From: Undibacterium umbellatum
GTDB lineage: Bacteria; Pseudomonadota; Gammaproteobacteria; Burkholderiales; Burkholderiaceae_D
Reading direction: 5' to 3'
Assembly (NCBI RefSeq): GCF_014284125.1
Contig: NZ_JACOFX010000001.1
Span: 496,001-560,000, forward strand
DNA length: 64,000 bases
The stretch's first letter is position 1. The number at the start of each line of letters is the position of its first letter. The notes beneath the pieces were generated by a model. That model was not told the origin of the DNA. It was given only the letters and a program-made list of their open reading frames with translations, and made no database searches. The position numbers and the translations under genes were made by a program. Below are positions 44,438 to 53,067 of the stretch, piece after piece.

Positions 44438-44950
44438 AAAACAATTAAATTAAATCAGGCTGACGGTATGTGCTACGTCAAGACCTGAGTAACACCTGTA
44501 GAAGTATCAGCAATATGTTTGCGCGAGGCATCAAGACCAAATCCTTGCGCAACAAAGCCCTTCAACAACTACAATGGATATAAATCATTATCGGATTACC
44601 CCACTCTGCATGCAGCATCAGGAAGATATCCAGCTTTTCTGCAATCCCTAAGTCAAGTATCAATTGCCTCCAATTCATTGATTACTTTGCCATTCAGTTT
44701 CACAAAAAATCAATAAATTCAATGTTAAATCGAGTGAATTTCAATAGCAATTTATTTCCATTTAACTTAACTTTTCAAAGTTTGGCTCTATCATATAAAC
44801 ACTGGGCAATTAATTTGTATCGTTGTGATTGCATGCAGTAGTACCCTGTATTAGCAAGGTACTTCAACCCCATTATAAGCATTTCCTGTTCAGCATTTGA
44901 CAAACCCGGTTTCATAGTTCTTTAACCAGCTTCAAATCAGGGAGACACCC
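44438..44950. other. 513-base region without a supported gene
   Basis: AT-rich, with short frames only. A GCGCAACAAAGCCC stretch near 44548-44561 resembles the inner-end sequences of some IS5-group elements, and a 38-codon minus-strand frame (MNWRQLILDLG...) lies nearby, but neither is convincing. The last 100 bases presumably carry the promoter for the Cache protein gene. Confidence 0.4.
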
Positions 44951-45436
44951 ATGAAAAAGACAAGCCTCGTATTTGCTTTGGGATTAATTGTCGGTACATC
45001 ACCTAACTTCGCAAGCGCTGCAGAAAGAAGTACGGAAGCAGAAGCCGTCGCTTTGATTCAAAAAGCGCAGGAATACATCAAAAAGAATGGTGTTGAAAAG
45101 TCCATTGCTGAATTTAACAAACTGGACAGCCCCTTCAATACTGCCAGCGATATCAATAAAAAAGGCGACTTGTATTTATATACACTTGATCAAAAAGGTT
45201 ACCAGGCTGTCCACGGTAAAAATCCAAAGATTGTGGGTAAGACCATGCTGGACATGCGTGATCAGGATGGTGTTTACCTGATCAAGGAGATGGCAGAAAA
45301 ATGTTTCGCTAACGGCAAAGCATGGGTTGCCTATCGCTGGCCCAATCCTGTTACCAAGGATTTGGAAAAGAAAAAAGGATATGTAGAGAGAGTTCCTGGA
45401 CAAGATTTCTGCCTGGGAACTGGAATATACTATTAA
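44951..45436 (+). CDS. Exported single-Cache-domain protein
   Basis: 161 residues, signal peptide (ends FASAAE), then a Cache-type fold: a long helix with EAVALIQKAQEYIKKNG, then YLYTLDQKGYQAVHG, PKIVGKTMLDMRDQDG and YRWPNP, the pattern of small periplasmic Cache_2 sensors. It is followed 151 bases later by a histidine kinase that itself has a Cache domain, suggesting cooperation. Ligand unknown. Confidence 0.86.
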   Translation: MKKTSLVFALGLIVGTSPNFASAAERSTEAEAVALIQKAQEYIKKNGVEKSIAEFNKLDSPFNTASDINKKGDLYLYTLDQKGYQAVHGKNPKIVGKTMLDMRDQDGVYLIKEMAEKCFANGKAWVAYRWPNPVTKDLEKKKGYVERVPGQDFCLGTGIYY

Positions 45437-45587
45437 GATAAAGCTTGGTACATCTTTAAAAAGGGGAAGTCCAAAAACTTCCTCTTTGTTCAGGTTTGAG
45501 CTTACCCATATTCAATTAATAATTTCGCCACCTCGCAAGCTGTCTCAATCATCGAGAATCTGAAAGAATTTACAGGAAGGAATTTGC

Positions 45588-47861
45588 ATGGCGGTACCGG
45601 CTGAACGGCCCAAAATTGCTGGTGTGATTTTCCTGTTACTTGCAGGTGTGGCCATTGCAGCCATTATTTTGCAAACATGGTGGGCCATTTCGCAAGACCG
45701 CAACATTACTTTCAGATCCGAGCATGAAAATGGATTGGTCGCTGTTCGCCTGCTGGAAGAACATGCTACCCAAACTCTGAACGAGGCCGATGGCAACTTG
45801 AGCACAGTCATCAACGCCATACAATCCATCAGCAGGGAGCGAGAGCTAAATGACGACATCATCCGTGAACTCATCACCAAAGCACAGCCTTTTAACAAAA
45901 TATTAAAAGCACTGCAGTATGTCAATGTTGCTGGAAAAGCCTTCGTCAGTACTATCGATTACCCTGCATATCAGGTTGATGCGGACGAAAGAACGTACAT
46001 CCCCTATTTGCTCAAGCATCCCGAAATCAAACATGCCGTGATTGGTCAGCCCTTTCAGCGCTTTTATGATACGGAGCTGGTCGTCCCACTTGCTCGCAAC
46101 TTATATGCGGACAATGGTAGTCATTTAGGAATTATAAGTACCGACCTTAGCGTTTCTTACTTTAGTGCGGTGTATGCCCGCATCGCTAAAGATAGCAAGG
46201 CGATAGTATCCCTGTTTACCGAAAATGGCACCGTGATCGTGCGTTTTCCTTTTGACAAGGAATATATAGGTAAAGAGATTAGAAATTCGCCAGTCATTCG
46301 TGAGCTGGCCAGTAAACCCGTCGAAGGCAATTTCAGAGACGCGCAGTTTCTTGATGAAAAAAATCAAATAGAGCGACTTTATACTTACCGGAAAATTGCC
46401 AGCTTCCCTATCGTGTCAGTTTTTGCCCGCGACAGCGATTCCATCCTGATGCCGTGGCGCGAACGCACGCGTGACCGTCTGGTATTTTCAGGGATTACGA
46501 TACTGCTTTTGTGCATATTGACGTTTTCTTTATGGGTACATATACATCGCCTGCATCTCTCGGAAGACTCCTTAAGAAAATCCGAAATGTCACTACGCGT
46601 TAGTGAAAGCAAATTCGTCAATCTATTTAAATTTTCGCCTGTTCCCCTGGCGTTGATCAGTTTGGCAGATGACAAACTGGTTGAAGTGAATGACAGCCTG
46701 CTGAGGCAAACCGGTTTTCAAGTCCATGAAATGATGGGAAAAACCCCGCAAGAACTACAGCTTTGGGAAGACGTCTCTTTACGGGAAAACTATCTAAAAT
46801 TACTCAAAGAGCAGGGTTTTGTCGACCAGTTTGAAATGCGATTTCGCTATAAAAATGGCAAAATCGCCACCTGTTTACTGTCTTCAAGGTTATTTGAATC
46901 TGGTGGCAACAAGATGGTTATCTTTACACCCATCGATATAAGCCAGATACGCGCTATAGAAAATGAAATCCGTCAATTGAACGCAGATCTGGAAAAACGG
47001 GTAGTGCAACGCACACTAAGCCTGGAAGAAACCAATAATGAACTGGCAAATGCACTAGACAGTTTGACCGCCATGCAAGGTGAATTGATACGTTCAGAAA
47101 AAATGGCCGCACTAGGTTCTTTAGTCGCCGGTATTGCGCATGAGTTGAATACACCCATAGGAAACAGCGTCACGGTAGCCTCAACTTTGCAAGACCATGC
47201 AGTCACCATGGAAAATGAATTATCCACTACGCAGCCACGTCGCTCTGTTCTGGCACAGCTAACTCGTGAAACCAGCAAGGGCGCGAATATCCTAGTACGT
47301 AGCCTGGACAGGGCAGCACAGTTAATTCTCAGTTTCAAACAAGTGGCAGTAGACCAGTCCAGCAATCACCGGCGCAATTTTGACCTTAGCACGACACTTA
47401 ATGAAATTCTGGTCACTTTGGAACCTATGTATAGCAGGAGTACACATCACCTGCATATAGACTTTACACCAGATATCATGATGGAAAGTTATCCAGGTGC
47501 TCTGGCGCAAATTATTACAAATTCCGTCAATAACTGCCTGACCCATGCATTTGAAAATCTCGAACACGGAAATATGTACCTGAAAACCAGGTTGTTTGGT
47601 CAGCATCAGGTTGAAATTATCTTCAGTGATGATGGTACAGGCATTTCACCTGAACACCTCGCCCGTGTCTTTGACCCCTTCTTTACCACGAAACTTGGCA
47701 AAGGAGGTTCTGGCCTGGGAATGCATATCGTCTACAATTTGGTGACGGATGTCCTTGGAGGGAAAATCGATCTGGAAAGTGAACCAGGCGAAGGAACCAC
47801 CATTAGCCTGCTATTACCTCTCATCGCCCCTGTCAATCAAACCGACAAGTTCGCCGCATAG
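45588..47861 (+). CDS. Sensor histidine kinase with Cache and PAS domains
   Basis: 757 residues. TM1 near 13-34, an extracytoplasmic double-Cache-like domain (about 40-285), TM2 near 297-318, PAS about 345-450, a coiled coil, then HisKA with GIAHELNTP (His near 518), N box NNCLTHAF, G1 DDGTGIS, F FDPFFTTK and G2 GGSGLGM. All kinase motifs look intact. It has no adjacent response regulator, so the partner is elsewhere. Ribosome site GGAAGGA before the ATG. Confidence 0.92.
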   Translation: MAVPAERPKIAGVIFLLLAGVAIAAIILQTWWAISQDRNITFRSEHENGLVAVRLLEEHATQTLNEADGNLSTVINAIQSISRERELNDDIIRELITKAQPFNKILKALQYVNVAGKAFVSTIDYPAYQVDADERTYIPYLLKHPEIKHAVIGQPFQRFYDTELVVPLARNLYADNGSHLGIISTDLSVSYFSAVYARIAKDSKAIVSLFTENGTVIVRFPFDKEYIGKEIRNSPVIRELASKPVEGNFRDAQFLDEKNQIERLYTYRKIASFPIVSVFARDSDSILMPWRERTRDRLVFSGITILLLCILTFSLWVHIHRLHLSEDSLRKSEMSLRVSESKFVNLFKFSPVPLALISLADDKLVEVNDSLLRQTGFQVHEMMGKTPQELQLWEDVSLRENYLKLLKEQGFVDQFEMRFRYKNGKIATCLLSSRLFESGGNKMVIFTPIDISQIRAIENEIRQLNADLEKRVVQRTLSLEETNNELANALDSLTAMQGELIRSEKMAALGSLVAGIAHELNTPIGNSVTVASTLQDHAVTMENELSTTQPRRSVLAQLTRETSKGANILVRSLDRAAQLILSFKQVAVDQSSNHRRNFDLSTTLNEILVTLEPMYSRSTHHLHIDFTPDIMMESYPGALAQIITNSVNNCLTHAFENLEHGNMYLKTRLFGQHQVEIIFSDDGTGISPEHLARVFDPFFTTKLGKGGSGLGMHIVYNLVTDVLGGKIDLESEPGEGTTISLLLPLIAPVNQTDKFAA

Positions 47862-47932
47862 CATTGAGCAAGACTAAGCCACATGGCAATCCATGTTACG
47901 AGAATTTAAGCTGGGGAATTTGAAAGAAGAAG

Positions 47933-48032
47933 TTGGCGAGCCTGATCTGCGGCACTTACGGGAAATGACTGTGGCTGCTTCGTTCCCGACCTGACCAGAT
48001 TGGCCATGCCGCAATGCGCAGGGGCCCGCCAA
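47933..48032 (-). ncRNA. ffs: Signal recognition particle RNA (4.5S)
   Basis: Minus-strand 100-nt RNA of the small bacterial type. It contains the conserved apical domain, with GGTCAGGTCGGGAACGAAGC near 47972-47991, that binds Ffh, and its ends pair (TTGGCG/CGCCAA then GGCC with GGCT). A TATAAT at 48043-48038 on the same strand places the start near 48031. It falls between the histidine kinase and ABC genes and would be missed by protein-only annotation. Confidence 0.93.
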
Positions 48033-48037
48033 GATCC

Positions 48038-48043
48038 ATTATA
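48038..48043 (-). promoter_or_regulatory. -10 element of the 4.5S RNA gene
   Basis: Consensus TATAAT on the minus strand, seven bases before the predicted 5' end of the RNA. No clear consensus -35 (candidate CTGCAA at 17-bp spacing). Confidence 0.75.
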
Positions 48044-48258
48044 TCGCATCAAACACAAACTTGCAGCACTTTGACCTAATAAGCCTGACAAGATGCCAAT
48101 CTCGTTCCAGGCAGACTAATTCAATCCCTAATTTCTCGCTTCCGTCCCTGCCCATACCTGTTCCATCGCATCTTTCCATTTGCACATTCCATTTGCATAA
48201 GATATATCTACCGGCGCCAACCGCGCAAGGAATGGTTTAATTACAACAAGGAAAAAGC

Positions 48259-49167
48259 ATGGAACTTCGCATACAACATCTCTCAAAACTATACAGTAAC
48301 GGTGTACAGGCACTCAATGATATCAACCTGACCATACCTGCGGGGATGTTTGGCTTGCTTGGACCAAATGGTGCGGGCAAATCAACCTTGATGCGCACGC
48401 TGGCGACTTTACAGGATGCCGATTCAGGCACTGCGCTGCTGGACAATATCAATATCCATGAACAAAAGGATCAGATACGCCGTTTGCTTGGCTATCTACC
48501 GCAAGACTTTGGCCTTTACCCCAAGGTCAGCGCCTATGACTTGCTGGATCACTTTGCGGTCCTGAAGGGGCTGGACAACCGCAAACAACGTAAAGAGGTG
48601 GTTGAGGCCTTGCTGCATCAAACCAATCTCTACAATGTCAAAAACAAGCACCTGGGCGGCTTCTCTGGTGGCATGCGTCAGCGTTTTGGCATTGCGCAGG
48701 CCTTGCTCGGCGACCCAAAACTGATCATCGTTGATGAACCTACGGCTGGCCTGGACCCGGAAGAACGGGTACGCTTTCATAATTTGCTGGCTGACATAGG
48801 TACAGAAAAAATCGTCATCCTTTCCACCCATATCGTTGAAGATGTGGCTGACCTGTGCAACAACATGGCTGTCATCAACAAAGGCCAGGTAATACTAACC
48901 GGACAGCCGCTTTCTTTGATCGCGCAGATCCAGGGCAAAATCTGGAAACGCTTTATTGAAAAGACTGAACTCGCAGCCTGCCAGCAAAAGCATCAACTCA
49001 TCTCCAGTCGCCTGACTTCGGGCCGTACGCTCATCCACGTCTATGCGGACGAACAGCCAGATCATGGCTTTGACGCGACCCAAGGCAATCTGGAAGATGT
49101 GTATTTCGCTGCGATGGCTGGTTTGCTGCCCAGTCCTGCTGCATTGCCAGTTCAACGCGCAGCCTGA
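48259..49167 (+). CDS. ABC transporter ATPase
   Basis: 302-residue nucleotide-binding subunit. Walker A GPNGAGKST (about 36-44), signature FSGGMRQRFG, Walker B IIVDEPTAGLDP, switch His in LSTHIVEDV. It has a C-terminal extension of about 80 residues after the ATPase core. It is ten bases upstream of a permease fused to an aminopeptidase, its sole partner here. Confidence 0.92.
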   Translation: MELRIQHLSKLYSNGVQALNDINLTIPAGMFGLLGPNGAGKSTLMRTLATLQDADSGTALLDNINIHEQKDQIRRLLGYLPQDFGLYPKVSAYDLLDHFAVLKGLDNRKQRKEVVEALLHQTNLYNVKNKHLGGFSGGMRQRFGIAQALLGDPKLIIVDEPTAGLDPEERVRFHNLLADIGTEKIVILSTHIVEDVADLCNNMAVINKGQVILTGQPLSLIAQIQGKIWKRFIEKTELAACQQKHQLISSRLTSGRTLIHVYADEQPDHGFDATQGNLEDVYFAAMAGLLPSPAALPVQRAA

Positions 49168-49176
49168 GGAGTCGTC

Positions 49177-52100
49177 ATGTTAGCGATACTCATGTTTGAG
49201 CTGCGCCAGAAATCCCGCAGCCTGTCCACTTATGTCTATTTTCTGGTTTTCTTTTGCCTGGCCCTGCTATGGATGGCAGCAGCAGGTGGCTTATTTGCCG
49301 GCGCGTCCATCGGTTTTGGCGGCAAGGTTTATATCAATGCGCCAGTAGCCGTTTTTCAAAGCATCACCTTCCTTGGCTATTTGGGCATCAGCACGGTTGC
49401 GGCATTGATGGGACAAGCGACGCACCAGGATATAGAACACCACGCCTGGCATTTTTTCTACAGCGCCCCCATCAGCAAATTCCAATATCTCGCAGGTCGC
49501 TTTTTGGCTGCCCTGCTGACCAGCATCATCATTTTTTCTGGGCTCGGTCTGGGTGCATGGCTGGGTTGTTATTTGCCGGGCATAGAAGCTGTCAGGCTGG
49601 GTGCAGTACAACCTTTGTCATATGTCATGCCCTATCTGTATGCGATATTGCCGAATTTTATAATTTTTGGTGGTATTTTCTTTACCCTTGGCGCACTTAC
49701 ACGTCGCATGATGCCGGTGTATGTGTCCAGCGTGCTGTTGATTATCGGCTATCTGGTCGCCCGTTCGTTGCGGGCTGATCTCGACAACAAGACCATGGCT
49801 GCCCTGCTTGATCCCTTTGGTTCTTCTGCCGTCAGCATGATGACTGAATACTGGAGCATAGCCGACAAGAATGCCCGCCAAATCGCTCTGGATGGCGTTT
49901 TTCTCATCAACCGTCTGATATGGCTGGGTCTTGGCCTTGCCAGTCTGGGGCTGTGCTACTGGCGCTTTAAATTCGCAACGATCAACACGACAGGCAAGCA
50001 AAAGAAAGAGGCTGCTACAACGTCACCCGCCACGATGCTACTGCAAAAAGTTACACCCAATTTCTCAGGCAACAGAATCTTGAAGTTACTGCATGCCGAG
50101 AGCATGCTGAATTTGCGGGAGTCAGTAAAAAATGTTTATTTCATCGTCATACTATTGGCTGGCGTTTTGTTCGTGTTTGCGATTTCCAGTTCCGTCACTA
50201 AAATGTTTGGCACACCCACTTATCCTGTGACCTATGCGGTACTCGAGATTTTGGGTGGCAGCTTTGGTATCTTCATGCTTGCCATCACTACTTTTTATGC
50301 CGGAGAACTGGTATGGCGTGAACGGGATGCGCGCATTGCGCAACTGCTCGACGCACTACCCATTCCAAACTATTTGCCATTCGCTGCAAAGCTGATCGCA
50401 CTGATCGCCTTGCAAGGCATCATGCTCTTCGTATTGATGTTGTGCGGCATCCTGCTACAGACCATCAAAGGCTATAACAATTATGAGTTAGCCCAGTATG
50501 TGCAACAGCTGTTTCTGATGCAATGGCCGGAATATGCCTTGTTAGCTGTACTCGCGATTTCCTTGCAAGTTATCGTCAATCACAAGTATCTGGCTTATTT
50601 TTTGATCATACTGTATTACGCTGCCACTATAGCCTTGCCTGCACTGGGTGTGGAGCATCCCATGTTCAACTATGCAGTGACACCATCTGTTACTTATTCT
50701 GACATGAATGGTTATGGCCACATGCTGGCGATCTCACGCTGGTATCTGACTTACTGGACCGGTGCAGCCTTGATCCTGGTCAGCCTGTCTTTGATGATGT
50801 GGGTACGTGGCACTACCACCGATTTCCGCCTGCGTTTACGCCTGGCAAAACAGGCTTTCTCAGGCGGCAATTCGATTTTGATGTTGGCTGGCACCAGTGT
50901 CTTTTTGTTGACTGGTGCTGCGATTTTTTACTTTACGAATATCCTCAATCCTTATCAAAACCAGTTTGCCCAGCAAACTGATAATGCCCAATATGAAAAA
51001 CGTTATAAACAGTATGCCAGCCAGGCACAGCCACGCATTAGCGATGTCAAACTGAATGTAGACATTTTCCCGGAAACCCGTAGCAGCCATATCAAAGGTA
51101 GCTACCAACTCGTCAATCGCAGCAACCAGGCTATACAAGAAATTTTTATCACGCAAAAAGACGATGTAGACATCATCAAGATGGAATGGGATCTACCGAA
51201 TGAAAAAAATATAGCCGATAGCAAGCTGGGGTTTCATAGCTATAAACTTAAAAAACCTTTAGCGGCAGGCGAGAAATTGAATTTCAATTTTGAACTTAAA
51301 ATCGCGCCCAACAACTTCCTGGGTATGAGCCAGGGTAGCCCTCTTTACTACAATGGCAGCTTCTTCAATAGCATGTTGATGCCACATATAGGCTATCAGC
51401 CAGCTCTGGAACTCAGGGAAGATAAAACCAGACGCGAGCATGGCTTGTCTGAAAAGGAGAGAATGGCTGAAAGGGATGATCCCAAGGCATTGGAAAACAA
51501 CTATATCGCCAATGATGCCGACTGGATCAGTTTTGATGCGGTAGTGTCAACCTCTGCAGATCAAATGGCAGTTGCACCTGGCACTTTAAAGCGTCAATGG
51601 CAAGAGCAAGGGCGCAACTATTATCACTACGTGCCAGAGCAAGCCATCTTGAATTTTTATGCCTTCCTGTCAGGACGTTATGAAGTCAAACAGGCGAAAT
51701 GGCAAAACACTCCCATAGAAATCAATTATCACAGAGGACATGAATACAATGTAGACCGCATGGTGAAAGGCGTGCAAAAATCACTGGATTATTACACCAA
51801 GAACTTTGGTCCGTATCAGCACAAACTGGTCCGTATCATTGAATTTCCAAGGTATGCCAGATTTGCTCAGGCTTTCCCCAACACCATACCTTTCTCAGAA
51901 AGCATAGGCTTCATTGCCCGTGTCGATGATAACAATCCCAAGGAAGTTGATTATCCATTCTATGTAACAGCACATGAAGTCGCCCATCAATGGTGGGCAC
52001 ATCAGGTCATCTCTGGCAACAGCAAAGGCGGCACAGTGCTGGTGGAAACCCTGGCGCAGTATTCTGCCCTGATGGTCATGAAGCATACCTATGGTGATGC

Positions 52101-52746
52101 AACCATGCGCCGCTTCTTGCAGTTTGAGTTGGATCGCTATCTACAGGGCCGCAGTCAGGAAAGGAAAAAAGAATTGCCGCTGGCACAAAATGAAAATCAA
52201 GACTATATCCACTATGCCAAAGGCAGCCTGGCCATGTACTTGCTGCAAGACCAGATCGGCGAAGACAAAGTCAATCAGGCCTTGCGCCAAGTCATCGCAC
52301 GCCATGCCAACAAGGGCGCACCTTACCCTAGCAGCACTGCCCTGACCAAGGCCTTGCGTGAAGTCACGCCGGCTGAGCAGCAATATGTGATTGATGATCT
52401 GTTTGACTCAATCACCCTGTATGAAAATCGCGCCATTTCAGCAACGGCTACAGCCTTGTCTGATGGTCAGCACGAAGTGACACTCAAAGTCACCAGCAAT
52501 AAACTCAAGGCCGATGAATTGGGTGTAGAAAAAGAAGTCCCTCTGAAAGACTGGATGGACATAGGCATAGACGACAAAGACGGCAAACCCTTGCTGCGTC
52601 AGCGCCAGCTCATCCACCAGAAAGAAATGGAATTCAAACTCATCGTCAAAGGCATGCCCGCCAAAGCAGGCATAGATCCAGATATCAAGTATGTGGATCG
52701 CAAACCAGATGATAATTTGATCAAGGTGGAATTGAGTAGCAAGTAA
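49177..52746 (+). CDS. ABC permease fused to M1-family metallo-aminopeptidase
   Basis: 1189-residue fusion. Residues 1 to about 600 hold two sets of hydrophobic helices (ABC-2-like permease halves); residues from about 625 form a membrane-exposed M1 gluzincin region. The zinc site is HEVAHQWW with His932 and His936 and the third ligand Glu near 955 (ETLAQYS), the HExxH-x18-E pattern. The exopeptidase GAMEN motif is not obvious. Such fusions are known but their function is unproven; peptide processing tied to export is one possibility. A terminator follows. Confidence 0.9.
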   Translation: MLAILMFELRQKSRSLSTYVYFLVFFCLALLWMAAAGGLFAGASIGFGGKVYINAPVAVFQSITFLGYLGISTVAALMGQATHQDIEHHAWHFFYSAPISKFQYLAGRFLAALLTSIIIFSGLGLGAWLGCYLPGIEAVRLGAVQPLSYVMPYLYAILPNFIIFGGIFFTLGALTRRMMPVYVSSVLLIIGYLVARSLRADLDNKTMAALLDPFGSSAVSMMTEYWSIADKNARQIALDGVFLINRLIWLGLGLASLGLCYWRFKFATINTTGKQKKEAATTSPATMLLQKVTPNFSGNRILKLLHAESMLNLRESVKNVYFIVILLAGVLFVFAISSSVTKMFGTPTYPVTYAVLEILGGSFGIFMLAITTFYAGELVWRERDARIAQLLDALPIPNYLPFAAKLIALIALQGIMLFVLMLCGILLQTIKGYNNYELAQYVQQLFLMQWPEYALLAVLAISLQVIVNHKYLAYFLIILYYAATIALPALGVEHPMFNYAVTPSVTYSDMNGYGHMLAISRWYLTYWTGAALILVSLSLMMWVRGTTTDFRLRLRLAKQAFSGGNSILMLAGTSVFLLTGAAIFYFTNILNPYQNQFAQQTDNAQYEKRYKQYASQAQPRISDVKLNVDIFPETRSSHIKGSYQLVNRSNQAIQEIFITQKDDVDIIKMEWDLPNEKNIADSKLGFHSYKLKKPLAAGEKLNFNFELKIAPNNFLGMSQGSPLYYNGSFFNSMLMPHIGYQPALELREDKTRREHGLSEKERMAERDDPKALENNYIANDADWISFDAVVSTSADQMAVAPGTLKRQWQEQGRNYYHYVPEQAILNFYAFLSGRYEVKQAKWQNTPIEINYHRGHEYNVDRMVKGVQKSLDYYTKNFGPYQHKLVRIIEFPRYARFAQAFPNTIPFSESIGFIARVDDNNPKEVDYPFYVTAHEVAHQWWAHQVISGNSKGGTVLVETLAQYSALMVMKHTYGDATMRRFLQFELDRYLQGRSQERKKELPLAQNENQDYIHYAKGSLAMYLLQDQIGEDKVNQALRQVIARHANKGAPYPSSTALTKALREVTPAEQQYVIDDLFDSITLYENRAISATATALSDGQHEVTLKVTSNKLKADELGVEKEVPLKDWMDIGIDDKDGKPLLRQRQLIHQKEMEFKLIVKGMPAKAGIDPDIKYVDRKPDDNLIKVELSSK

Positions 52747-52762
52747 TTGAGTTTACCGGCAC

Positions 52763-52791
52763 AAAAAGGCGAACCATGGTTCGCCTTTTTT
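52763..52791 (+). terminator. Rho-independent terminator after the ABC/peptidase operon
   Basis: 12-bp stem AAAAAGGCGAAC/GTTCGCCTTTTT with a 4-base loop and T tract, 17 bases past the stop. Confidence 0.93.
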
Positions 52792-53067
52792 GCACATATG
52801 TGCATTTTTGGATTTACCGCCATTGTGTAACCATAAGCCAGGTTTAGCTGCGAATTAATTAAATTTTTGACAATTTCAAGTTTTGGAAATGGTAAATATA
52901 TTTCCAAATTTGCTTTTCAATTGTGAACTTTCAGACCAAAATATGGCCTCAAGTGCAGGGTCAATATGACTACATTGAAATGTATTAATATTAAATAAAC
53001 AATAAGCCACTATCCTGCATTTGTTGCACATCCATTAATCCAAAAAATCCAAACTGGACCATAAACC
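52792..53067. other. AT-rich intergenic region before the M3 peptidase gene
   Basis: About 275 bases, strongly AT-rich, no supported gene. Probably holds the promoter of the following gene; no consensus pair could be fixed. Confidence 0.45.

Noticed and set aside
44519-44716. A 65-codon plus-strand ORF in the gap before the Cache protein gene
   Set aside because: Unusual composition, no ribosome site, no recognisable motif; likely chance.
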